From NCBI GenBank assembly GCA_018335935.1, contig JAGXRG010000034.1, positions 1 to 53,486 on the forward strand: a DNA stretch of 53,486 bases. The letters run 5' to 3'. A model generated the notes under the pieces. That model did no database searches. It had not been told where the DNA came from and saw only the letters and a list, made by a program, of their open reading frames with translations. Shown here piece after piece: positions 16,380-25,460 of the stretch; within the stretch, counting starts at the first letter, position 1, and each line of letters starts with the position of its first letter. The DNA comes from Chitinophagaceae bacterium. GTDB taxonomy: Bacteria; Bacteroidota; Bacteroidia; Chitinophagales; Chitinophagaceae. The translations under genes were made by a program, and so were the position numbers.

Positions 16380-17477
16380 ATGTCGTTAAAAGCAGGAATT
16401 GTAGGCTTACCTAATGTTGGCAAATCAACTTTGTTTAATGCAGTGAGTAATAGTGCAAAAGCACAAGCAAGTAATTATAGATTTTGTACCATTGAACCTA
16501 ATGTTGGTTTGGTTGATGTACCTGATGAAAGATTAAATACCTTAAGAGATTTAGTAAACCCCAACAGAGTAGTGCCTACTCAATTAGAAATTGTTGATAT
16601 TGCAGGTTTAGTTAGAGGTGCTAGTAAAGGAGAAGGATTAGGCAATAAATTTTTAGCCAATATTCGTGAAGTAGATGCTATTATTCATGTGATTCGTTGT
16701 TTTGAAGATGAAAATGTTTTACGTGATGAAGGTGCCATAAACCCAATGGGTGATAAAGAAATTATTGATACTGAATTGCAGCTTAAAGATTTGGATAGTG
16801 TGGAACGTAAACTTGCTAAATGTGAAAAGTTAAGCAAAACAGATCCAAAGATGAAGGTGGAAGCTGAAATTTTACAACGCTGCAAAACACATTTAGATAG
16901 TGGAAAAAATATTAGAAGTTTGGGTTTAAGCAAAGAAGAAAAATTAGCTATTGCCGATTTAATGTGTTTAACAGATAAGTCTGTTTTATACGTTGCTAAT
17001 GTAGATGAAGCAAGCATGCATACCGGCAATAAATATTCTGAAATGTTGATAGAAGGTGTGAAAGATGAAGGTGCACAAGTAATTGTAATGTGCAATAACG
17101 TAGAGGCCCAAATTGCTGAAATGGAAAATGAAGAAGATAGACAAATGTTTATGGAAGAGTTTGGCATGAAAGAACCTGCTTTACACAGATTAATTCAATC
17201 AGCTTATAAATTATTAGAACTTGATACTTATTTTACTGCAGGTGTACAAGAAGTAAGAGCATGGACGATTCATAAAGGCTGGAAAGCACCACAAGCAGCA
17301 GGTGTTATTCATACAGATTTTGAAAAAGGATTTATAAAAGCAGAGGTTATTAGCTATGCAGATTTTGTACAATACAAAAGTGAAGCTGCTTGTAGAGAAG
17401 TTGGCAAATTAAGAATTGAAGGAAAAGAGTATATTGTGAAAGATGGTGATGTAATGCATTTTAGATTTAATGTATAA
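16380..17477 (+). CDS. ychF: Redox-regulated ATPase YchF (OLA1 family)
   Basis: A 365-residue Obg-related P-loop protein of universal distribution. The Walker [10 protein letters not shown], the switch segment [20 protein letters not shown] and a C-terminal TGS domain (~280-362, [26 protein letters not shown]) are all visible. The usual NKxD guanine-specificity motif is replaced by the family's N-x-x-E form (MCNNVEAQ), in line with its ATP preference. It acts in the cytoplasm with ribosomes and stress responses. The glutaminyl cyclase gene starts 2 bases after its stop. Confidence 0.97.
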   Translation: MSLKAGIVGLPNVGKSTLFNAVSNSAKAQASNYRFCTIEPNVGLVDVPDERLNTLRDLVNPNRVVPTQLEIVDIAGLVRGASKGEGLGNKFLANIREVDAIIHVIRCFEDENVLRDEGAINPMGDKEIIDTELQLKDLDSVERKLAKCEKLSKTDPKMKVEAEILQRCKTHLDSGKNIRSLGLSKEEKLAIADLMCLTDKSVLYVANVDEASMHTGNKYSEMLIEGVKDEGAQVIVMCNNVEAQIAEMENEEDRQMFMEEFGMKEPALHRLIQSAYKLLELDTYFTAGVQEVRAWTIHKGWKAPQAAGVIHTDFEKGFIKAEVISYADFVQYKSEAACREVGKLRIEGKEYIVKDGDVMHFRFNV

Positions 17478-17479
17478 TA

Positions 17480-18265
17480 ATGACAAAAATTTCTAGTATC
17501 ATTTTGAGTTTTATTGTAATGATTTCTTGCAATAGTAATTCAGCTTCAGAAAGCTTAAGCACCCCTACTCCAAGTCAGCAAAAAAGTTTTCAAATTGTTA
17601 ATCAGTACCCACATAATGTAACATCTTTTACAGAAGGTTTAGAATATAGAGATAGTTGTTTATATGAAAGCACTGGTCTTAATGGCACTAGCAAATTGAG
17701 CAAGATTGATATCAATACTGGCAAAGATTTATTGACCATTAATTTAGATAAAAAATATTTTGGAGAAGGCATTACTATCATTAATAATAAAATTTTTCAA
17801 CTTACTTATCAAGAAGAAAAGTGTTTTGTTTACGACCTGAAAACTTTTAAAAAATTACAAGAATTTTCTTATAAAGGTGAAGGTTGGGGCATGACAAATG
17901 ATGGCAAACAAATTATTAATAGCAATGGCTCAAATAATTTGTATTATAGAAATGCAAACAGTTTTGCTGAAGAAAATATTATTGCCATTTTTGATGAAAA
18001 TGGACCACTAGCTAATATTAATGAACTTGAATATGTTGATGGCTTTATTTATGCAAATGTTTGGTATAAGAATTACATTGTAAAAATTGATCCTAAGCAA
18101 GGCAAAGTAGTTGCTAAGTATGATTTTACTGGAATCATTAATCAATATATGCCCAATTTACATCAAGATGCTGTGATTAATGGTATAGCATATAATTCAA
18201 CTAAAGCTACATTTTATATTACAGGAAAAAATTGGCCTTTATTGTTTGAAGTAAAAATGAATTAA
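17480..18265 (+). CDS. Lipoprotein glutaminyl-peptide cyclotransferase (plant-type fold)
   Basis: A 261-residue beta-propeller-type glutaminyl cyclase, which converts N-terminal glutamine to pyroglutamate. The family pattern is visible in FTEGLEYRDSCLYESTGLNG, FGEGITIINNKIFQLTYQE, GEGWGMTNDGKQIINSNGS and INELEYVDGFIYANVW. The N-terminus (hydrophobic run then MISC at residues ~14-17) is a lipoprotein signal, so it is probably membrane-anchored on the periplasmic side. It may modify exported proteins; T9SS cargo are known to carry N-terminal pyroglutamate in some species. It is probably co-transcribed with ychF. Confidence 0.93.
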   Translation: MTKISSIILSFIVMISCNSNSASESLSTPTPSQQKSFQIVNQYPHNVTSFTEGLEYRDSCLYESTGLNGTSKLSKIDINTGKDLLTINLDKKYFGEGITIINNKIFQLTYQEEKCFVYDLKTFKKLQEFSYKGEGWGMTNDGKQIINSNGSNNLYYRNANSFAEENIIAIFDENGPLANINELEYVDGFIYANVWYKNYIVKIDPKQGKVVAKYDFTGIINQYMPNLHQDAVINGIAYNSTKATFYITGKNWPLLFEVKMN

Positions 18266-18338
18266 GATTGATTTTTTGATAGTTCAAAACTTTTTTATAC
18301 TTTTATTTAAATAATTTTTTAATCAAAACCTTACTATT

Positions 18339-18908
18339 ATGAAAAGTATTTTTTTGATTTTAACGCTATTAGCTTTTAACACAAATCAGTTGAATGCCAA
18401 AAACATGGTTGATTTTTCTAAAGCCAAAAAAAATCTTTCGGAAGATGCAAGATTTCAATTTTTAATTAAAGAAAAAATAAAGAATTTAGATAAAATAAAG
18501 AATTGTGCAAACAAGGAATTATTGTTAAGAATAAAAAATAATAAAATATCTAAATTAGATCAATTAGAAATTTTAAACATTTTGGGATTTAACACTATTC
18601 AAGATTTTAATTTATACCAAATTAAACTTGAGAAATATAGAATTGAATTAACTAATAGTTATTACACAATTTTTTCTGATAAAAATAAACTTAAGCAAGA
18701 AATTAGTAATTATTTTAATAACGGAAATACTATTAAAGTTGAAAAAAATAATCCCATGTCATGCCAAATGGGAGCTTATGCCTTAATGGTTGGGTGTAGT
18801 GCAGCATATGCTTTCTATAATGACCCTGACTTAGATGAAGATATACAATTTGGGATCTGGTTAGCTTGTATGAGTTATTCCCTTTTTTTACTTGATAGCT
18901 GCCCATAA
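18339..18908 (+). CDS. Hypothetical exported protein with Cys-rich hydrophobic C-terminus
   Basis: A 189-residue protein with a signal peptide (MKSIFLILTLLAFNTNQLNA). The middle (~25-135) is lysine-rich and helical. The last ~50 residues are hydrophobic with four cysteines (SCQMGAYALMVGCSAAYAF, WLACMSY, DSCP), suggesting disulfides or a membrane-inserted hairpin. The coding sequence is unusually A/T-rich even for this window. No family recognised. Another small exported protein follows 28 bases later. Confidence 0.65.
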   Translation: MKSIFLILTLLAFNTNQLNAKNMVDFSKAKKNLSEDARFQFLIKEKIKNLDKIKNCANKELLLRIKNNKISKLDQLEILNILGFNTIQDFNLYQIKLEKYRIELTNSYYTIFSDKNKLKQEISNYFNNGNTIKVEKNNPMSCQMGAYALMVGCSAAYAFYNDPDLDEDIQFGIWLACMSYSLFLLDSCP

Positions 18909-18936
18909 ATTTTATAAGTTTAAATAGTAATTTCAG

Positions 18937-19452
18937 ATGTTCAAACATAGATTTAGTCACTTATTTACTATACTTGTCTTTACTGGTTTTGGTTTTAGTC
19001 AATCATTGCAACCAAAACCAGTAAAGTTAATAAAAGATATCCCTGTTTTAATTAAAATTTCTAATGGTAATAATATTGATGATTACCAATTTACTTATAA
19101 AATTCTTAAAGAATTAGGTTTTGAAATTATTGATAATTCTGATGTAGAAACTGTTATTAATAATGAAGTTAGAAGAAGACTTAGTGGTATGTCCTTTGCT
19201 AATGGCATAGACATTGATTATCACAAAAACCAAATTACTAATGGTAATCCGATTTATCAAGTTTTATCAATTAAAACAACTTATCACGACAGCTTAAGCA
19301 TGGATTCTATTAAAGAGTTCACTTTTAAAGTTTTATATATACCAAAAGGTGGAGTCAATAAATTTCCTAATCAATCACTACATGATTCAATTATATTAAA
19401 AAATGATAAACAGCTATTACTAAATCAAATGCTTAATATAATAGCAAAATAA
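18937..19452 (+). CDS. Hypothetical exported protein
   Basis: A 171-residue protein with an N-terminal signal (HLFTILVFTGFGFSQS). The mature part alternates strands and helices (IPVLIKISNGNNIDDYQF, LKELGFEIIDNSDVETVI), giving the impression of a small periplasmic alpha/beta domain. No catalytic motif or known family. It starts 28 bases after the preceding exported protein, and the DUF1569 gene follows 5 bases after its stop, so the three may share a transcript. Confidence 0.65.
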   Translation: MFKHRFSHLFTILVFTGFGFSQSLQPKPVKLIKDIPVLIKISNGNNIDDYQFTYKILKELGFEIIDNSDVETVINNEVRRRLSGMSFANGIDIDYHKNQITNGNPIYQVLSIKTTYHDSLSMDSIKEFTFKVLYIPKGGVNKFPNQSLHDSIILKNDKQLLLNQMLNIIAK

Positions 19453-19457
19453 ATTTT

Positions 19458-19907
19458 ATGCCTTCATTATTTGAACCAAATATTTCTACTGAAATCATTA
19501 GTAGAATTGAAAAATTGTCTCCACAATCAAAAGCACTTTGGGGTAAAATGAATGTGGCTCAAATGCTTCACCATACAAGCATGGCTTTAGGCACAGCAAC
19601 CGGCGATGTAGTATTAAAACCACCTTTTATTTTTAAAATAATTGCTCCGTTAATTAAGAAAAAAGTAATGGAACAAAAGCCTTATAATGAAGGTTTGCCA
19701 ACAGCTAAAGAGTTTATTATAAAAGATGACAGAAATTTTGATGAAGAAAAAAAGGAACTGATACAACGCATCAATAAATTTATTTCTAATGGCGAAAAAG
19801 TTGTTGATGGTTTAAGACACCCAGCATTTGGAAAACTTTCTTCATACGAATGGGGCTATAGCCAATGGAAACATTTCGATCATCATCTTCGACAATTTGG
19901 AGTATAA
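19458..19907 (+). CDS. DUF1569 (DinB-like) protein
   Basis: A 149-residue protein of the DUF1569 family, related to the DinB/YfiT four-helix bundle. Visible landmarks are LWGKMNVAQMLHHTSMALG with histidines that would sit in the metal pocket, LPTAKEFIIKDDRNFDEEK, and the C-terminal HPAFGKLSSYEWGYSQWKHFDHHLRQFGV containing H-x3-H-like metal-ligand positions. Its physiological substrate is unknown; DinB-fold relatives include thiol-dependent S-transferases. Confidence 0.88.
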   Translation: MPSLFEPNISTEIISRIEKLSPQSKALWGKMNVAQMLHHTSMALGTATGDVVLKPPFIFKIIAPLIKKKVMEQKPYNEGLPTAKEFIIKDDRNFDEEKKELIQRINKFISNGEKVVDGLRHPAFGKLSSYEWGYSQWKHFDHHLRQFGV

Positions 19908-20001
19908 GCTAAATAAAATAATCCATTTCTTTTGTCGGTTTTGTTTTACAATTTCATATCTTCATGGCAATTAACTTTTTATTGCTTAGAAAATATATTC
20001 C

Positions 20002-21285
20002 ATGACAAATTTATCTAACTCAGTTGTTGCCGTCATTCTTGGTGGTGGTGCAGGTTCTAGATTATATCCATTAACAGCTACAAGAAGTAAACCAGCAGTG
20101 CCTATTGCAGGAAAATATCGTTTGGTAGATATTCCAATAAGTAATTGTATGAACAGCAATATTAATAGAATGTTTGTTCTTACTCAGTTCAATTCGGCTT
20201 CATTAAATAAACATATTAAAAATACTTATCATTTTAGTGCATTCAGTACTGGATTTGTCGACATATTAGCTGCTGAGCAAACCCCTGATAATTCTGGTTG
20301 GTATCAAGGAACTGCAGATGCAGTTAGGCAATCTTTGCGTCATATTTCTACTCTAGATTTTGACTATGTTTTAATACTCAGTGGCGATCAATTATACCAA
20401 ATGAATTTTGCACAAATGCTCGATTCACATAAAGCCAATCAATCAGATATTTCAATTGCAACCATACCGGTTAATGAACATGATGCTACTGAATTTGGAA
20501 TTTTAAAAACCGATGAAAAAAATAGGATCTCTTCATTTATTGAAAAACCTAATAAAGATGTTTTAAAAGAATGGGCAAGCGATACAGGTGCAGAAATGTT
20601 GCAGCAAAAAAAGCCTTATTTAGCTTCAATGGGTATTTATATTTTCAATAAAAATATTCTTAAAGAATTGTTGCTACAAAAGCACCCCGATGCTACTGAT
20701 TTTGGTAAAGAAATTATTCCAAGTTCAATAGAAAACTATAGAGTGAATAGTTATCAATATAATGGCTATTGGACAGATATAGGAAATATTGCATCTTTTT
20801 ATGAAGCTAACCTAGAACTCACTTCAGATTTACCCAACTTCAATTTATTCGATAATTCTAATACCATTTATACCAGAGCCAGAATGCTACCTCCAGGAAA
20901 AATTAGCGGTACTACATTAGAAAAAACTCTAATAGCTGAAGGCTCAATCATTAACGCTAGTAGATTAGATCAGTGTGTTGTGGGTATTCGTTCTAGAATA
21001 GGACATGGAACAACCATCAATAGTTGTTATATTATGGGTAACGATTATTACGAAACATTAGATCAGATTGCTGCCAATAAAGCTGCAAACTTGCCCTTAA
21101 TGGGTATTGGCGAACGCTGCTTTATTAAAAATGCTATTATTGATAAAAACTGTAGAATTGGAAATGATGTTAGAATTAATGGAGGCACTCATTTAGAAAA
21201 CATAGATAATGATATGCTCACCGTAAAAGAAGGAATTATTGTTGTAAAGAAAGGTGCTGTAATTCCGAATGGATTTGTGATTTAG
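20002..21285 (+). CDS. glgC: Glucose-1-phosphate adenylyltransferase GlgC
   Basis: A 427-residue ADP-glucose pyrophosphorylase, first committed enzyme of bacterial glycogen synthesis. Key motifs are AVILGGGAGSRLYPLT with SKPAVPIAGKYRLVDIPISN, the adenine/catalytic region WYQGTADAVRQ, LILSGDQLYQMN, the glucose-1-phosphate lysine in SFIEKPNK, and GYWTDIGNIASFYEAN. The C-terminal ~130 residues form a left-handed beta-helix. Other glycogen genes are not adjacent, so the cluster is dispersed or lies outside. Confidence 0.97.
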   Translation: MTNLSNSVVAVILGGGAGSRLYPLTATRSKPAVPIAGKYRLVDIPISNCMNSNINRMFVLTQFNSASLNKHIKNTYHFSAFSTGFVDILAAEQTPDNSGWYQGTADAVRQSLRHISTLDFDYVLILSGDQLYQMNFAQMLDSHKANQSDISIATIPVNEHDATEFGILKTDEKNRISSFIEKPNKDVLKEWASDTGAEMLQQKKPYLASMGIYIFNKNILKELLLQKHPDATDFGKEIIPSSIENYRVNSYQYNGYWTDIGNIASFYEANLELTSDLPNFNLFDNSNTIYTRARMLPPGKISGTTLEKTLIAEGSIINASRLDQCVVGIRSRIGHGTTINSCYIMGNDYYETLDQIAANKAANLPLMGIGERCFIKNAIIDKNCRIGNDVRINGGTHLENIDNDMLTVKEGIIVVKKGAVIPNGFVI

Positions 21286-21289
21286 TTAA

Positions 21290-21365
21290 GAGTTATGAGT
21301 TTAGAGTTATGAGTTGATGATTAAGAATGAATTTTAACCAACAACTATATGCTATTCACTATTAA
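21290..21365. repeat. Low-complexity word repeats between glgC and ccmF
   Basis: Words such as GAGTTATGAG and GAGTTATGAGTT occur on one side, and CTATTCACTATTAACTATCAACT on the other. The two halves are imperfectly complementary. The stretch lies between two convergent genes; no terminator with a clean stem is visible. Confidence 0.45.
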
Positions 21366-21372
21366 CTATCAA

Positions 21373-23793
21373 CTAATTAAACCGCTGCTTCATACTCATT
21401 AAAAAACCAATTACCATTATTACAATTCCCATCCAAAGAATATTAATCATTGGAAATTCGTAAACTTTTAGTGTAACCAATTCAGTTACTTGTTTACTTT
21501 CTTTAACAGCAATTTCAAATTTATTTTTTTCAGGATCAATAAGTTTATTAAAATTAACCACTAAAGATTGTGCAATTAAAGTATCTGGAATCATAATAGG
21601 AGTTGTACCTATTAAAGCTACTTTAGGATTCATTTCATAGCGATTTCCTTCTTTGCTGATTACATCAATCTTTAATAACAAACCAGCATCTGCTTTTGGT
21701 TCTACTTTTTTAATGGTTGCAATATCTCTAACAACATCCTTCAAAACCATTCTTCCATTGCCATAAAAAATGGTATCTCCTAAAGTGATTTCTTGATTTA
21801 CAAATTTTGCAGAATCGTCAATGGTATTTTCAATAAATGAAGAAATGTAAATAAAAATGTCCTTATTCCAATAATGTTTTTTATCTGGATTAAAACTATA
21901 TCCATCTTGCCCTTTATTTGCCTTTAATGCATTTGGATGCAAGTAAAAAACTTCTTTGGATTTTTTATCTTCAAACTTTATATCAAATATTTTTTGTTTA
22001 CCTAATGGGTCTAAATAGTTTTTCTCATAAGTAACATGATAATTACTACGAGCCATATCGGTTCTTACTCCTTTAAATAAAGTAATATTTTCAGCAGGGT
22101 CTTCTTGCTTATTTTTTTTGAAAACGGCAATACCTGTAGTGTTCCAACTTAAAACAGTCTTCTTTGAAGAAGAGATTAAAACACCCACCAATACTAAACC
22201 AAACCCAACATGAGCAATAGATGCACCTGCAGATTTTAATTTGCCATTTAACCCAACATAAATGTATGCAGCATTAGCAATTACAGTGTACACAGATGAG
22301 AATATAGCTAGGTGAATTGCAGTTAAAAAACCTATTCCAAACTTGTAATAATTAATATCTCCAAAATAACTGATACAAAAACTAATAACTAATGAAATGA
22401 CTAAAGGCCAAGCTATTTTTTTATAAAATGCTTTTGAATCTGTGTTTTTATATTTTAAATATTGTGCAAACCCAGTTAGCAAGCCAATAATAATAGCTAC
22501 AAATATTTGAATCTGATTGTGTGCAAATTCTGGTTCTTCTGGTGGTGCTATATTGGTTCCAAAAATTTTATTATAAACAGGAGTAGATGTTTTTGCAATG
22601 ATGATGGCAGCAGATAAAAACAATACTAATGAACCAATAAACATCCAAAACTCTCTGCTATAAGTGGCTTCTTCTTTTTGAATGCTTGGAATTGATTTAT
22701 ATCTTTTAAAATATAAAAACATTAATGGCAAAAAGAAAACTAACACAAACAATAATAATTGTAAGGTCATGTCTGCACCTGTAAATGCATGTACTGATGT
22801 ATCACCAAGAATTCCACTTCTAGTTAAAAATGTAGAATAAAGAATTAATGTAAAACTAATGATGTAAAAAAAGTAAGTAGCCCTTAAAGAGTACCCTGTG
22901 TTTTTATAAATAACATTAGTATGTAATCCTGCAACTAATGTTATCCAAGGTACTAAAGATGCATTCTCTACAGGATCCCATGCCCAGTAACCACCAAACG
23001 ATAAGCTTTCATAAGCCCATGCAGCACCCATCATAATACCTAAACCTAAAACTGCAGCACTAAAACTTGTCCATGGTAAGGCAGATTTTGCCCAATCATG
23101 ATCTTTATTTATTAAACCAGCATAAGCAAAACCAAAAGGAATTATAGTTGATGCAAAACCCAAGAATAATACAGGTGGATGTATGACCATCCAATAATTC
23201 TGTAACAACACATTTAAATCATTTCCTTCATAAATTTTTGGAAAATTTAAGTAATCAGGTTTTTGAAAAAGAACCGGAGCATCAAGTTCGTTTCTTAATA
23301 AGGCAAAGGGATTATTTCCTATTTTTTGTTCAAAAATATAAATACCAATAATCATGGTAGCTATACAGAATTGAGCAAAACTGATTACTGTTAAAACAGG
23401 AGCTTCATACTTTTTATTTTTCCAAATAAATATCCACCCTAAAACACTATTCCAGATTGACCAAAGTAAAAAACTACCACTTTGATCTTCCCAAATACAA
23501 CTGAGTAAATATTGTTTTTCTAAAGTTCTTGATGAATGATTCCAGGCAAAGAAATATTCATGATAATGATTAGCTATTAAAAACAATAATAATCCAAATA
23601 TGATAAAAATAGAAACTGCTTGTATAAAAAAACTGCTTCTTGCTATTTTAAGCCAATTGCTTGCTAAACTTACTTCTTTTTGTTTATTGGCATAAAAAAA
23701 AGAAATGGTTGCTACTAATGAAGCAACCAAACTCAATAAAGTTAAAAAATGGCCAATTGTGCCATAAATTAAGTGTTCGCCTATATATTCCAT
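21373..23793 (-). CDS. ccmF: Cytochrome c maturation heme lyase CcmF/CcsA type
   Basis: An 806-residue polytopic membrane protein with about 14-15 helices. The periplasmic WWD-type heme-handling domain reads GGYWAWDPVENASLVPW, preceded by the conserved helix VIHPPVLFLGFAS. The C-terminal ~250 residues hold a large periplasmic beta domain and a last helix (ILWMGIVIMVIGFLM). It presents heme for attachment to CXXCH apocytochromes. It is longer than proteobacterial CcmF (about 650 residues), as usual in Bacteroidota. It follows ccmE by 22 bases on the same strand; no ccmA-D, G or H genes are here. Confidence 0.95.
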   Translation of the reverse strand: MEYIGEHLIYGTIGHFLTLLSLVASLVATISFFYANKQKEVSLASNWLKIARSSFFIQAVSIFIIFGLLLFLIANHYHEYFFAWNHSSRTLEKQYLLSCIWEDQSGSFLLWSIWNSVLGWIFIWKNKKYEAPVLTVISFAQFCIATMIIGIYIFEQKIGNNPFALLRNELDAPVLFQKPDYLNFPKIYEGNDLNVLLQNYWMVIHPPVLFLGFASTIIPFGFAYAGLINKDHDWAKSALPWTSFSAAVLGLGIMMGAAWAYESLSFGGYWAWDPVENASLVPWITLVAGLHTNVIYKNTGYSLRATYFFYIISFTLILYSTFLTRSGILGDTSVHAFTGADMTLQLLLFVLVFFLPLMFLYFKRYKSIPSIQKEEATYSREFWMFIGSLVLFLSAAIIIAKTSTPVYNKIFGTNIAPPEEPEFAHNQIQIFVAIIIGLLTGFAQYLKYKNTDSKAFYKKIAWPLVISLVISFCISYFGDINYYKFGIGFLTAIHLAIFSSVYTVIANAAYIYVGLNGKLKSAGASIAHVGFGLVLVGVLISSSKKTVLSWNTTGIAVFKKNKQEDPAENITLFKGVRTDMARSNYHVTYEKNYLDPLGKQKIFDIKFEDKKSKEVFYLHPNALKANKGQDGYSFNPDKKHYWNKDIFIYISSFIENTIDDSAKFVNQEITLGDTIFYGNGRMVLKDVVRDIATIKKVEPKADAGLLLKIDVISKEGNRYEMNPKVALIGTTPIMIPDTLIAQSLVVNFNKLIDPEKNKFEIAVKESKQVTELVTLKVYEFPMINILWMGIVIMVIGFLMSMKQRFN

Positions 23794-23815
23794 AAATTAA
23801 TTAATCTTCTAAAAT

Positions 23816-24220
23816 CTAACTTTCATTTACCATGCGTTTAGATGCTGCATCTAAATCATCTTTATACTTCGAAGGGCATTTCAACAAAATGCTTTTACAT
23901 TCAAACTGATTACCCTGAATTTTACCATTCAACACCAGTCGTTCACTTTTTTCCATATCAGTTGGCTTTGCATCATGATAAATCACTTTCACCACATTGC
24001 CTAATGTATCCACAGCATTAAAAGCCAAATAGTTGGGATTTTTAACTGCATCATACTCAATAGAATTGGGTTGTAATTTCACCACTAATTTTACTGATTT
24101 GCCTTCTTTTTGCTTTGCAGATGCAATGGTTTCATAAGTTGTTAAATTGCCCATATAACTCACTAAAACTGCAATGGTAATAGCAATTGCAACCAATATG
24201 ATAATTTCTGTTTTCTTCAT
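23816..24220 (-). CDS. ccmE: Heme chaperone CcmE, CxxxY variant
   Basis: A 134-residue heme chaperone with an N-terminal membrane anchor (EIIILVAIAITIAVLVSYMG) and an OB-fold periplasmic domain (KLVVKLQ, VIYHDAKPTDMEKSERLVLNGKI). In classical CcmE the heme-attaching histidine lies in HxxxY; here the same place reads CPSKY (C115, Y119). This is the cysteine variant known from archaea and some sulfate reducers. The ATG at 24220 is chosen over a GTG one codon earlier. It is transcribed toward ccmF, 22 bases on. Confidence 0.93.
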   Translation of the reverse strand: MKKTEIIILVAIAITIAVLVSYMGNLTTYETIASAKQKEGKSVKLVVKLQPNSIEYDAVKNPNYLAFNAVDTLGNVVKVIYHDAKPTDMEKSERLVLNGKIQGNQFECKSILLKCPSKYKDDLDAASKRMVNES

Positions 24221-24236
24221 CACTTAAAAATTAGTG

Positions 24237-24244
24237 CAAATGTA
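24237..24244 (-). promoter_or_regulatory. -7 box TACATTTG for ccmE-ccmF
   Basis: Minus-strand TAnnTTTG match 16 bases upstream of the ccmE ATG. No obvious -33 box. Confidence 0.4.
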
Positions 24245-24335
24245 AAGTATTTGAATGTAGGATTTCGTTAAACTGACTATAATCATCCTCAAAACTTAAT
24301 GAATCATTTACTATTTTGGAACTTATTTTTACTGA

Positions 24336-24809
24336 ATGAAAATTGAACTGATTTCTGTAGGCAAACCACATGATAAAGAATTAAAAAATGCAATTGAGGA
24401 TTTTACAGCAAGAATAAAAAAATATTTTTCTGTAGAATGGAAAATAATTCCTAATCCAAAAAATGCTGCGTCTATGAATGAAGTAGAATTGAAAAGAACA
24501 GAGTCTGAAAGCATTTTACAATTGGTACAGCCCGATGATTATTTAATTTTATTGGATGAAACTGGTAAAAATATTTCTTCCGTAGAATTAGCTAATTTTA
24601 TTCAGCAAAGAGCCAATAGTAGTTGTAAGAAATTGATTTTTTTAATTGGTGGTGCTTTCGGTGTTGATGAAAAAATTAACCACCGAGCACAGTTTATATG
24701 GAGTTTATCAAAATTAGTTTTTCCACATATGATAGTTCGATTAATTTTAGCCGAACAAGTGTATAGAGCTTGTAGTATTTTACGCAACGAAAAATATCAT
24801 CATATTTAA
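24336..24809 (+). CDS. rlmH: 23S rRNA pseudouridine-1915 N3-methyltransferase RlmH
   Basis: A 157-residue SPOUT-class methyltransferase that methylates pseudouridine 1915 of 23S rRNA in helix 69. Recognised by LISVGKPHDKELK at the start, LILLDETGKNISS, the knot glycines FLIGGAFGVDEKI, and the C-terminal LILAEQVYRACSILRNEKYHH, all in the canonical order at canonical length. The rhomboid gene begins 9 bases after the stop. Confidence 0.97.
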   Translation: MKIELISVGKPHDKELKNAIEDFTARIKKYFSVEWKIIPNPKNAASMNEVELKRTESESILQLVQPDDYLILLDETGKNISSVELANFIQQRANSSCKKLIFLIGGAFGVDEKINHRAQFIWSLSKLVFPHMIVRLILAEQVYRACSILRNEKYHHI

Positions 24810-24818
24810 TTTAAATTC

Positions 24819-25460
24819 ATGTTTACTGTAACGACTGCTATTTTAGCCATTACTTGTATTGTTTCATTTATTAGTTTTTCGAATCAAAAATTAATGGATG
24901 ATTTAATTTTTTATCCTCCAGCTATTACTCATCACAACCAATGGTATAGATTTATTACTTGTGGATTTATTCATGCCGATATTATGCATTTGGCTTTTAA
25001 TATGTATTCATTTTACATGTTTGGCAATGCCATTGAAACAGCATGTATAGAAATTTATGGTCAATATGGTGCTACTGTGTATTTATTACTTTACATAACA
25101 TCATTAATTGCTTGTTTGTTACCTACATATTTTAAGAATAAAGAAAATTATCATTATAAAAGTTTAGGAGCATCAGGTGCTGTAAGTGCAATTGTTTTTG
25201 CATTTATTTTTTTAGCCCCTTTACAAGGTATTGGATTAATTATAATTCCTGGTTTAAGTGCACCAGCTTTTATTTTTGGATTTATTTATTTAGGCGTATC
25301 GGCTTATTTAGCAAAAAAAGGAGGTGGAAATATTAATCATTCTGCTCACTTCTGGGGTGCAATGTACGGGGTTGCATTTTTAATTGTTACAACTATTGTT
25401 TTTACAGATTTTAATGCATGGGAAAACTTTACTACTCAGGTTTCTGCTTATTTTTCGTAG
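24819..25460 (+). CDS. Rhomboid-family intramembrane serine protease
   Basis: A 213-residue, six-helix membrane protein. The rhomboid hallmarks are WYRFITCGFIHADIMHLAFNMYSF (helix 2 with HxxxHxxxN-like residues), the catalytic serine in SLGASGAVSA and the catalytic histidine in INHSAHFWGAMYG. Substrates are unknown. It is probably co-transcribed with rlmH. Its last 13 bases overlap the 3' end of the convergent tilS gene. Confidence 0.95.
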   Translation: MFTVTTAILAITCIVSFISFSNQKLMDDLIFYPPAITHHNQWYRFITCGFIHADIMHLAFNMYSFYMFGNAIETACIEIYGQYGATVYLLLYITSLIACLLPTYFKNKENYHYKSLGASGAVSAIVFAFIFLAPLQGIGLIIIPGLSAPAFIFGFIYLGVSAYLAKKGGGNINHSAHFWGAMYGVAFLIVTTIVFTDFNAWENFTTQVSAYFS

